The notes below the pieces were generated by a model. That model saw only the letters and a program-made list of their open reading frames with translations, was not told where the DNA came from and ran no database searches. The position numbers were made by a program, and so were the translations under genes. Below, piece after piece: positions 55,872-64,000 of a stretch of 64,000 bases of DNA (its first letter is position 1; every line of letters begins with the position of its first letter). The stretch is from an uncultured Pelagibacteraceae bacterium (GTDB lineage: Bacteria > Pseudomonadota > Alphaproteobacteria > Pelagibacterales > Pelagibacteraceae): assembly GCA_902547215.1 (NCBI GenBank), contig CACCNI010000001.1:1-64000 (forward strand), in the 5' to 3' direction.

Positions 55872-57026
55872 CTATTTATTATTTAAAATATAATTTAGCT
55901 TTTTATAATGATTGAACATTGTAAAATTCGAACATTTTTTTTTTGCTAATATTTTTTTTTCTAAAATAGTTGCATCATTCAATTTTTTAAACTCTATGAG
56001 TTTTTTACATAATCCATTTTTTTCATTATTGTTGAAAATTAAACCTCCTAAACCATTATCTAAAAACTCTTCAGGCCCATTTTTACAATTACTTGAAATA
56101 ATAAAATTATTACAAAAAGAGGCCTCAACCATTACAAATCCTACCTCTTCCCAAAGTGAGGAGAGAATAAAGCACTTAGAATTTTTCATAATATGATAAA
56201 TATTTTCTGTAAAATTTTGTAATTTAATATGGTTGGATAAATTTAATTTTATTATCTCTTCTTGCATTTTTTTTTTAAGTTCACCTTTTCCAACAATAAA
56301 TAACTTTTCGTCTGGGTGCAATTTCGAAAATTTTCCAAATTCTCTTATCAAATAAATAAAGTTTTTTTGTCTAGTAAATCTCCCTGCTGATAAAAAAAAA
56401 TTTTTTTGTACCTTTCCAGAATCTTTAAAATCGATTTTATTTTTTTTTTGAATTAAATCTTTTATATTTATTATTGCATCAAATAAGGTCTCAACTTTTT
56501 CATCTTTAAATATATTTTTAGTTATCAAATCGTTTTTTAATTGTTCGGTTGGACAAGTAATTTTGAAAATTTTATTTTGCGATTTTATCCACAGTTTTTT
56601 TCTAAATAAATTCATTTTTGGAAATCCAGAGATTCTTAAAATGAATTGAGTTTTAAATTTGAAAAAGTTCAACAGAAATAAAGGTAAAGATGTGATTAAA
56701 TGAATAATTAAATAATCAGGTTTTTTTTTTTTTATAAAAAATAATAAAGGAAAAGAGGAAATTAAAAAAATGATGATATAGGAAAGTCTGCTTTTTAAAA
56801 AACCTTTTTTTGGTAATAAATTATAATAATCAAAAGTGAGATTTTGTAATTTTACATTATTTTGTTCTAAATACTTATAGTGACTACTCCATTCACCAAA
56901 TACATTGATAATTGTTACCTCGTAGTCTTTTGAATATTTTGCAAGTGATATTGCTGAATTCAATGTTGATTTTACAGTTCCAACTTTATCAAGACATGGA
57001 GACCAATAGACAACACTTTTTTTCAT
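55872..57026 (-). CDS. GT4-family glycosyltransferase
   Basis: SAGRFTRQKNFIYLIREF, LSSLWEEVGFVMVEASFCNNFIISS. Confidence 0.82.
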   Translation of the reverse strand: MKKSVVYWSPCLDKVGTVKSTLNSAISLAKYSKDYEVTIINVFGEWSSHYKYLEQNNVKLQNLTFDYYNLLPKKGFLKSRLSYIIIFLISSFPLLFFIKKKKPDYLIIHLITSLPLFLLNFFKFKTQFILRISGFPKMNLFRKKLWIKSQNKIFKITCPTEQLKNDLITKNIFKDEKVETLFDAIINIKDLIQKKNKIDFKDSGKVQKNFFLSAGRFTRQKNFIYLIREFGKFSKLHPDEKLFIVGKGELKKKMQEEIIKLNLSNHIKLQNFTENIYHIMKNSKCFILSSLWEEVGFVMVEASFCNNFIISSNCKNGPEEFLDNGLGGLIFNNNEKNGLCKKLIEFKKLNDATILEKKILAKKKCSNFTMFNHYKKLNYILNNK

Positions 57027-57107
57027 TTCACTATTGTATTTCTATAAGAAATAAATATCTTGTCTAGCATCTAATAACAAAATGGATGTTTTTTTGCCAA
57101 TTTAATA

Positions 57108-58199
57108 ATGAATAATGATTTAATTGTTTTTATGCCTTCGATCGAAGGTGGGGGTGTTGAAAAAAATTTATTTTTAGTATGTAATCATTTGGTCAGACAT
57201 GTTGGTAGCTTAAAAGTCGTTACCATCTCTAAAAAATATTCTAATAGATTTGATAAATCTATTAAAATAGTAACTTTTAAGTCCAAAAAATGGGATAACC
57301 TTGGTAGACGAATAAAGTACTTTCTTGCTTTACTACTGCTTGTAAAAGAAATCGTCAAAAATAAAAGATCTATAGTATTTTCCTTTCAAGCTAACGTCTA
57401 TTGTATTTTATTGTGTAAATTATTGTTAGTAAAAGTCATTGCAAGATCTAATACTGCACCAGTTGGATGGTCGAGAAATATATTTAAAAGAATAATTTTT
57501 AAATTAGTTTTAAAGTTATCAGACAAAATTATGGTAAATAGTTTGGAATTTAAAAAAGATTTAAAAAAGGAATTAAATATAAATGCTTCATGCATTTACA
57601 ATCCACTAAATACGGAACAAATTAAGAAGAAATCTAAAAAAAAATCAATTAATATATTTAGTTCATCTAAAAAACTTAAGATATTAAACATTGGAAGGTT
57701 TACTGAACAAAAAGATCAGCTTACGTTTTTAAAATCATTAAACTTTATCAAAAAAAAAATAAAATTTGAGGCCTGTATAGTTGGGAAAGGTATTTTAAAA
57801 GAGAAGCTAAAAAATTATATTGAAGAAAATAATTTAAAAAAATCTGTAAAAATTATAAATTTTACAAATAATCCTTATCCATTTATTAAACAGGCTAACC
57901 TTTTTATATTAAGTTCTAAGTATGAAGGTTTACCAAATGTAATTTTAGAGAGTTTGGTTTTAAAAAAATTTGTAATTTCAAGTAATTGTCGAACTGGTCC
58001 AAAAGAAATTTTATTAAATGGTAAAGGAGGATTGTTGTTCAATGTGGGTGATTACAAAAGCCTTGGTCTAAAAATTATTTATTTTAATGATAATAAAAAA
58101 AAAGCAAAGGCAATGCTCAAAAAGGCACATAAAGCCTTAAATAGATTTGATTTTAAATTAAATTTAGAAAAATATTCTAAATTAGTTGATTTAAAATAA
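57108..58199 (+). CDS. GT4-family glycosyltransferase
   Basis: GGGVEKNLF, NIGRFTEQKDQLTFLKSL, LSSKYEGLPNVILESL. Confidence 0.85.
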   Translation: MNNDLIVFMPSIEGGGVEKNLFLVCNHLVRHVGSLKVVTISKKYSNRFDKSIKIVTFKSKKWDNLGRRIKYFLALLLLVKEIVKNKRSIVFSFQANVYCILLCKLLLVKVIARSNTAPVGWSRNIFKRIIFKLVLKLSDKIMVNSLEFKKDLKKELNINASCIYNPLNTEQIKKKSKKKSINIFSSSKKLKILNIGRFTEQKDQLTFLKSLNFIKKKIKFEACIVGKGILKEKLKNYIEENNLKKSVKIINFTNNPYPFIKQANLFILSSKYEGLPNVILESLVLKKFVISSNCRTGPKEILLNGKGGLLFNVGDYKSLGLKIIYFNDNKKKAKAMLKKAHKALNRFDFKLNLEKYSKLVDLK

Positions 58200-58254
58200 T
58201 ACTATAATTTTTTTTTATTATGTCGAAATTTATACTTAAAAATTACTTAAAAAA

Positions 58255-59217
58255 TTAATAATTTTGAATATTTTTCTTATTTTTGGCCCAATCTACCAAA
58301 TTCTTTAAACCATCATCAATATTTGTATAATTATAATATTTAGTTTTTTTCTTTAGTTTTTTATTGCATCCATGGGTTTTTAAAACATCAGCATTTAATT
58401 TTTTTCTTTTTTTTATAATAGGATTTCCGAACTGTTTTGTTAATGTACGAAGTATATACTTTATATCTACAGGTTTTCCCGAACAAACATTATATATTTC
58501 ATGTTTTTTTTTTAAATTCATAAATAAGAGAATTTTTAAATTTTTAATCACGTCATTTATATAAGTAAAATCTCTAAAATGATTTCCAAAGTTATTTAAA
58601 AAAAAAGTTTTTTTCTTTCTTATTGAAGATATGAATTTCAATATCAACATATCTGGTCTTCCCCATTCACCATAGATTGTAAAAAACCTTAAACCTACAA
58701 ATTTAATTTTATAATAATTGCTATATATTTCTGCAATTTCCTCATTATTTTTTTTGCTTAAAGAATAAGTATTTGTTGGGTGTATAGCTTGATTCTCTTT
58801 TAATGGAAAAGTTCTTTTTTCACCATAAACAGAACTTGAAGATGCATAAAAAAATTTTTTCACATCGTATAATCTTGCCAGCTCGATTAAATTACAAAAA
58901 CCAAGAATATTTGATTTTATGTACTCTCTTGGATTTTCTATTGAATATCTTACACCTGCTTGGGCTGCTAAGTTAAAAATTATATCAAATTTATTTTTTG
59001 CGAATATTTTTTCAATTGCTTTATAATTTGAAATATCTTTTTTGTAGAATCTAAAATTTTTATTTTTTTTTAAGATAGACAAACGCGATTTTTTTATAGA
59101 AGGTGAGTAATAATCATTTAAATTGTCGACTCCAAATATCCTAATATGCTTATTGACTAGATTATTACATAAATGAAATCCTATAAAACCTGCGCAACCT
59201 GTAACTAAAATCTTCAT
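58255..59217 (-). CDS. NAD-dependent sugar epimerase (UDP-glucuronate 4-epimerase-like)
   Basis: VTGCAGFIGFHLCNNL, AAQAGVRYSIENP, YSLSK. Confidence 0.85.
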   Translation of the reverse strand: MKILVTGCAGFIGFHLCNNLVNKHIRIFGVDNLNDYYSPSIKKSRLSILKKNKNFRFYKKDISNYKAIEKIFAKNKFDIIFNLAAQAGVRYSIENPREYIKSNILGFCNLIELARLYDVKKFFYASSSSVYGEKRTFPLKENQAIHPTNTYSLSKKNNEEIAEIYSNYYKIKFVGLRFFTIYGEWGRPDMLILKFISSIRKKKTFFLNNFGNHFRDFTYINDVIKNLKILLFMNLKKKHEIYNVCSGKPVDIKYILRTLTKQFGNPIIKKRKKLNADVLKTHGCNKKLKKKTKYYNYTNIDDGLKNLVDWAKNKKNIQNY

Positions 59218-60026
59218 TTAATTATTTTTCTAAAATGTTTAAAAAACTTAAATACAGCTATTATAATTATTATTAAAACGTTTTGTTTATTATTATATCT
59301 AATTTTAAGTTCTTCAAAGAATAATTTTCTATAACTAATTTTACTTGAAAATCCCCCTCTTCTAAATATTCCGACTATTTCTTTTTTTTTTGTAGCAACA
59401 CCATCCATTTTTTTAAGCACAATCATTCTGTAAAAGTAGTCATAATCTGCATGGTATTTATATTTAATATTATATAATCCCACTTTTTTAGCTGATGATC
59501 TTTTGATGAAAAATCCAGTCGAATGACTAGTATAAAAACCCCATGAGTAAGTTATTTTTTTTGGATTATATCCATGTAATACACCCCAATGCTTTTTAAC
59601 ACTGCCAAATATAAAATCTTTTTTTGGAAATTTAATTATATATTTTTTGATTATTTCCAATGCTCTTTTAGTGTACTTGTCATCAGAATTTAAAATTCCG
59701 ATGTATTTACCTTTGGCCAGTAACATTCCCTTATTAAATGCATCATAAATACCTTTGTCTTTTTGGCTAACCCAGTAAGAAATTTTGTTATTGTATTTTT
59801 TGATAATCTTTAATGAATTATCTGTTGATCCCCCATCAATAAGAATATACTCGTAATTGTTTATTTTTTGTTTGAGGAGACTTTGTATTGCAGTTTCTAA
59901 ATATTTTTCTTGATTTAAAACAACTGTAATAATAGTAAAAAGGGGTTGATTTTTGGTTTTCCTTACTAGATTTTTTCCACCTTCTAAATCATCATTTTTT
60001 AATCTAATTTTGTATAAATTTTTCAT
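59214..60026 (-). CDS. GT2-family glycosyltransferase
   Basis: FTIITVVLNQEKYLETAIQSLLKQ, LIDGGSTDNSLKII, KGIYDAFNKGM. Confidence 0.87.
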   Translation of the reverse strand: MKNLYKIRLKNDDLEGGKNLVRKTKNQPLFTIITVVLNQEKYLETAIQSLLKQKINNYEYILIDGGSTDNSLKIIKKYNNKISYWVSQKDKGIYDAFNKGMLLAKGKYIGILNSDDKYTKRALEIIKKYIIKFPKKDFIFGSVKKHWGVLHGYNPKKITYSWGFYTSHSTGFFIKRSSAKKVGLYNIKYKYHADYDYFYRMIVLKKMDGVATKKKEIVGIFRRGGFSSKISYRKLFFEELKIRYNNKQNVLIIIIIAVFKFFKHFRKIIK

Positions 60027-60183
60027 TTTTCATATAAATCTAATTTTAATTCTATCTTAATAACAGTATAAAATACTTAATTTGATATCCAATAATTGAA
60101 AATATTTAAATTTAGATAAGTTTAATGTTTTTAATCATTTAATATATGTATATATTTATAAGTTATAAATTACAAAAATTAAA

Positions 60184-61086
60184 TTGAGTATTTCCAAAAA
60201 AATTTCTGAACACGATATTTTTAAAAAAAGACCTATGTTATTTATGCATTTAGGATCTGCGGGATCAAATTTTAAAGTTTGGTCTGATGTATCTCATAAT
60301 TCTATTTTGGTTTCAGTTGATGGGAACAAATCAAGTTCGGTTAATAAAAAAGTTTTTAAAAAACATATTTCTGATAGTTCAATTATTTCTCATAAAAATA
60401 GTAAAAGTATTTTCTACGAAACAAATGACCCTGACTGCTCAAGTCTTCTTGAGCCAGATGAAACATATTTTAAAAATTGGTATTTTTCTCATAGATTTAA
60501 GGTAAAAAATAAAAGATTAGTTAAAACAATATCCATTAACGATTTTTTAAAAAAAAGAAAAATTGGATATATAGATTGGCTAGTAATTGATGTTCAAGGA
60601 CTTGACTTAAAAATAATAAAAAGCTTAACGAATAAAATAAGAAATAATATATCGATTATTGATATTGAGCCTGGTTTTTTCAGTTTTTATAAAAAAGCTG
60701 ATAAAATTTCAGATGTATTTAAATATCTATCCAAGACATTTGAGTTTGATGATATGAAATTTGGATATAATTTTAAAGTGAATAATAAAAATATTTCAAA
60801 TTATGAAAAAAAAATTTTATTTAATTTAAATAATCCAACAAAAGTTTATTCAAATGTAATATTTTTAAATAGAAGTTCAGATTTAAGATCTGTTTTGTTG
60901 AAAGTTTTTTACTTAGTTAAAAATGATAAACTTTTTGAGGCAAGAGAAATATTAAAAAAATGTTATAAAAAAGATAAGCATCTTGGTGAAATTTATGATG
61001 AAGTAGACTCAAAAATAAAATACAAAAAAATTAAATTTTTACTTTATACTCCTGTTATTTTATTGAAAAAAGTATTTAAAATATAA
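60184..61086 (+). CDS. FkbM-like methyltransferase domain protein (TTG start)
   Basis: FMHLGSAGSNFKVW, IDWLVIDVQGLDLKIIKSL. Confidence 0.6.
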   Translation: MSISKKISEHDIFKKRPMLFMHLGSAGSNFKVWSDVSHNSILVSVDGNKSSSVNKKVFKKHISDSSIISHKNSKSIFYETNDPDCSSLLEPDETYFKNWYFSHRFKVKNKRLVKTISINDFLKKRKIGYIDWLVIDVQGLDLKIIKSLTNKIRNNISIIDIEPGFFSFYKKADKISDVFKYLSKTFEFDDMKFGYNFKVNNKNISNYEKKILFNLNNPTKVYSNVIFLNRSSDLRSVLLKVFYLVKNDKLFEAREILKKCYKKDKHLGEIYDEVDSKIKYKKIKFLLYTPVILLKKVFKI

Positions 61087-62309
61087 TGTCAATTAAAGTT
61101 CTCCACATAAACTACTCAGATATTAAGGGGGGAGCGGCGATTGCTGTAAAAAGGATTCATGATGCGCAAAAAAAAATAGATATGGATTCTAAAATAGCTG
61201 TAGCAGAAAAATATTTAGATCATAAAGATGTTATTGGTCCAAAATCTACTTTTGAAGAAGTAAAATGGAAGATATTAAACTCTATAAATCGGAAAATTGG
61301 AAATTTAGAGAAAAAAGAAAGATATGACTCTAACTCCTATAATTTAGTACCAAATAATTTTGTCAAAAAAATAAATAAAATTAGTTGCGATATCATTAAT
61401 TTTCATTGGATAGGTAATAACTTAATTCCAATTAAGGATCTTAAGAAAATTAATAAACCAATAGTATGGACTTTGCATGATATGTGGGCCTATACTGGAT
61501 CGGAGCATTACACAAAGAGTTTAAGATTTATTGAGGGGTATAATAAATATAATAAACCAAAAGAATTAAGTGGATATGATTTTGAGAAATATTGCTGGAA
61601 TTTAAAAAAAAAAAACTATCCAGAAAACCTTAGCATCATAGCCACAAGTAATTGGCAGCTTAACAACGCAAAAAAAAGTTTTTTACTTAAAAATAAAAAA
61701 ATACTTAAAATTCCGCTTCCTATTGATTTTAATTTTTGGAAACCAATGAAAAAAAATATTGCAAGAAATATTTTAAATATATCCGAAAATAAAAAAGTAA
61801 TTTTAATAGGTTCAGAAAAAATTGATCTTAAGAGAAAAGGTTACAATCTTATTGAAAATATTCTTAATATTGTTGATGATAGTAATAGTTTATTAATTGT
61901 ATTTGGTAGGAATTGCAAAAAATTAGGAAAAATAAATAAATTTGATAAAATTTATTTTGAAGAGATTAGCCCTAACTCTCAAGATTTAAAAATTTTATAT
62001 TCTGCGTGTGATTTATTTTTAGCTCCCAGCATTCAAGAATCTTTTGGACAAACTGTTCTTGAGGCTGCTAGTTGTTGCTTACCATCCATATGTTTTGAAA
62101 ATAATGGTATATCCGAAATAATCGATCATAAGACTAATGGATATATAGCTAAAGAGGGAAATGTTGAGGATTTTGCTAAAGGTATTGACTGGTGTTTACA
62201 AAATTTAAAACAAAACGATATGGAGAAAAATTTAAAAAATCTTAAGGAAAAATTTTCTTCTGAAGTAATAGCAGAAGAATACAAAAAATTATATAAAAGT
62301 ATTATATAG
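61086..62309 (+). CDS. GT4-family glycosyltransferase
   Basis: VLHINYSDIKGGAAIAVKRI, VWTLHDMWAYTGSEHY, SIQESFGQTVLEAASC. Confidence 0.86.
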   Translation: MSIKVLHINYSDIKGGAAIAVKRIHDAQKKIDMDSKIAVAEKYLDHKDVIGPKSTFEEVKWKILNSINRKIGNLEKKERYDSNSYNLVPNNFVKKINKISCDIINFHWIGNNLIPIKDLKKINKPIVWTLHDMWAYTGSEHYTKSLRFIEGYNKYNKPKELSGYDFEKYCWNLKKKNYPENLSIIATSNWQLNNAKKSFLLKNKKILKIPLPIDFNFWKPMKKNIARNILNISENKKVILIGSEKIDLKRKGYNLIENILNIVDDSNSLLIVFGRNCKKLGKINKFDKIYFEEISPNSQDLKILYSACDLFLAPSIQESFGQTVLEAASCCLPSICFENNGISEIIDHKTNGYIAKEGNVEDFAKGIDWCLQNLKQNDMEKNLKNLKEKFSSEVIAEEYKKLYKSII

Positions 62310-63504
62310 TCTTTTCTTTAAAAAATTTTGAATACAAATTAACGTATTCTTTAGCTATAATTTTTGAATCAAGATTAACTATTTTTTCTCTAACTTTTAT
62401 ATCATTTTTTTCTTTGTTTATTTTACTTGCTGCCCAATCTATTCCATCTATTAAATTTTCTGGACTCAAGTCTTGAACTATATATCCATTAGTCTTATGA
62501 TCGATTATCTCAGCACATGCAGTATTTTTGAAACAAACTACAGGTGTATTACATGCCATCGACTCCACCCAGGTTTTTCCAAATGCTTCTTGAATAGAAG
62601 AAAAAACAAATAAATCTGCACAAGAGTAAATAAAATTAAGACTTCTTTTATCCTTAACAAATCCTAATAATTTGTACTCTATACCTGTGGTTTTTAAGAC
62701 ATCTTCTGACCAAAAGTTACCAAAAATAAGCAATAAATATTTTGATTTATCAATTTTCCTTATTGCCTCTAAAAATATTTCCCAACCTTTTCTTTTGCTT
62801 TGAGGATTTATTGCCCCATACAAAATTATTTTTTTTTTAGTCTTAATATTTAGTTTAGAAAGCGCAACATTTTTTTCTATTACTTTAAAGTCATCAATAC
62901 TAATATTATTATATATTTTTAAAACTTTTTGATCTTTTAATACATCGCTTTCAGCCGCTTTTGACTTTAGCCAACTACTTATTGCAACAAATTGTATTTT
63001 ATTTTTGAAAACTTTCTTTTTATAATTCCTAATTATTTTTGATATAAAGCCTTTTTCATAATTTTTAAAATCTACAGTATAATGAGATCCTCCAGTAAAT
63101 GGCCACATATCCCGCATGGTCCATATAACTGGTTTTTTAATTTTAGAAATAGATTTTAAACTAACAAAACCTTCTCCTAACCAATGGATATGAATAATAT
63201 CTGCGTTTTTATAAGCATCAAATTTTGTAATGTCATTTCCAAAAAGACCAAATGAAAAAGTAGATCGAGGAGTATGAAGAAAAAGTGTTTTTAAAATTTT
63301 TTCTAAAATTATAAAAAAAGTATTTAAAATTTTACGAAAAAAATTAATTTTTAAAAAAATAACTTTTTTATTATTTATATTTAGTGGATTATTGTTTAAA
63401 ATTTTTGAATCAATATTTAATTTGAGTAAAGCATTATGCAAAATTTCTGTACCTTTGTAAGCTCCACTTTTTGGGGAACCTCCGACTATATGTAAAATTT
63501 TCAT
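62302..63504 (-). CDS. GT4-family glycosyltransferase, paralog of 61086-62309
   Basis: VIWTMRDMWPFTGGSHYT, SIQEAFGKTWVESMACNTPVVCF, AEIIDHKTNGYIV. Confidence 0.86.
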   Translation of the reverse strand: MKILHIVGGSPKSGAYKGTEILHNALLKLNIDSKILNNNPLNINNKKVIFLKINFFRKILNTFFIILEKILKTLFLHTPRSTFSFGLFGNDITKFDAYKNADIIHIHWLGEGFVSLKSISKIKKPVIWTMRDMWPFTGGSHYTVDFKNYEKGFISKIIRNYKKKVFKNKIQFVAISSWLKSKAAESDVLKDQKVLKIYNNISIDDFKVIEKNVALSKLNIKTKKKIILYGAINPQSKRKGWEIFLEAIRKIDKSKYLLLIFGNFWSEDVLKTTGIEYKLLGFVKDKRSLNFIYSCADLFVFSSIQEAFGKTWVESMACNTPVVCFKNTACAEIIDHKTNGYIVQDLSPENLIDGIDWAASKINKEKNDIKVREKIVNLDSKIIAKEYVNLYSKFFKEKTI

Positions 63505-63548
63505 TATAAAAATATATGGGTTATGATAATGAACTATTAAAATAATTT

Positions 63549-64000
63549 TTATAAATTTTTCTCAAGTTTTAACAAAAAATAAGTATTTTTTAATTTAATA
63601 AAAAATTCAAATAAAAAAGAAAATACTAGAGTTGAAAGTATTGTGCTGACAAAAAATGGTAATGCCATAGTGTAGCTTAATAATAAGCCACTAAAAGTGT
63701 AACCATAACCACCTAAAAGCCATACACCAAAATTTGTAGTGATAAAAAACAAACAAACACCTAAAAAGGAGCCTGATAATCTTTTAATTAGACTTGATGA
63801 TAAATATTTTGAATAAAGACCAACTAAAATTACAGAACCCCATGTAAAGAGAGTTGTTCCATGAAAGCCAAAATAAAGATCTGTTAATACAAAACTTAAA
63901 ACTACTGCGGGTATAAATCTTACTCCAAAAAGAGCTGGAGCATAAAAACTTAAAGCAATTAAACTAGTAAAGTTTGGTGGATGCGGAATAAACCTTGTAA
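63549..64000 (-). CDS. DUF6580-like membrane protein, partial (runs off the window)
   Basis: Frame stays open upstream of the listed 63752 start: PHPPNFTSLIALSFYAPALFGVRFIPAVVLSFVLTDLYFGFHGTTLFTWGSVILVGLYSKYL... Confidence 0.7.
   Translation of the reverse strand, partial: TRFIPHPPNFTSLIALSFYAPALFGVRFIPAVVLSFVLTDLYFGFHGTTLFTWGSVILVGLYSKYLSSSLIKRLSGSFLGVCLFFITTNFGVWLLGGYGYTFSGLLLSYTMALPFFVSTILSTLVFSFLFEFFIKLKNTYFLLKLEKNL

Overview
AT-rich, gene-dense window that reads as a SAR11/Pelagibacter-like alphaproteobacterial chromosome (inferred from gene content, base composition and a permuted two-piece tmRNA; no search was run). Left to right: start of mreB, leuA-ilvC-ilvH-ilvB, miaA, degP, hflC/hflK, mrp, a VTC/CotH/DUF4956/glycosyltransferase operon, thyX, permuted ssrA (tmRNA), a short accessory segment punctuated by copies of the ssrA 3' end, fumC, an AsmA-like gene, uvrD/pcrA, pepP, ligA, bamD, lpxC, an almost complete dcw division/murein cluster (31.5-49.3 kb), rnpB, ampD, mlaA/mlaC, two tRNAs, and a surface-polysaccharide gene block to the right edge. 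Main points for follow-up: (1) the gene in the ftsA position encodes only a 234-aa protein with an FtsA 1C-like region and a terminal amphipathic tail but no visible actin-fold ATPase half, and ftsZ sits between mraZ and rsmH; (2) the 26-nt 3' end of permuted ssrA is repeated exactly 1.7 kb downstream, and partly again 1.3 kb further on, bracketing small cargo segments like tandem attachment sites; (3) a tRNA-Val(GAC)-like gene has intact stems but non-canonical D- and T-loops; (4) a VTC + CotH/beta-helix + DUF4956 operon is linked to glycosyltransferase-type genes. Product names come from recognising sequence motifs by eye.
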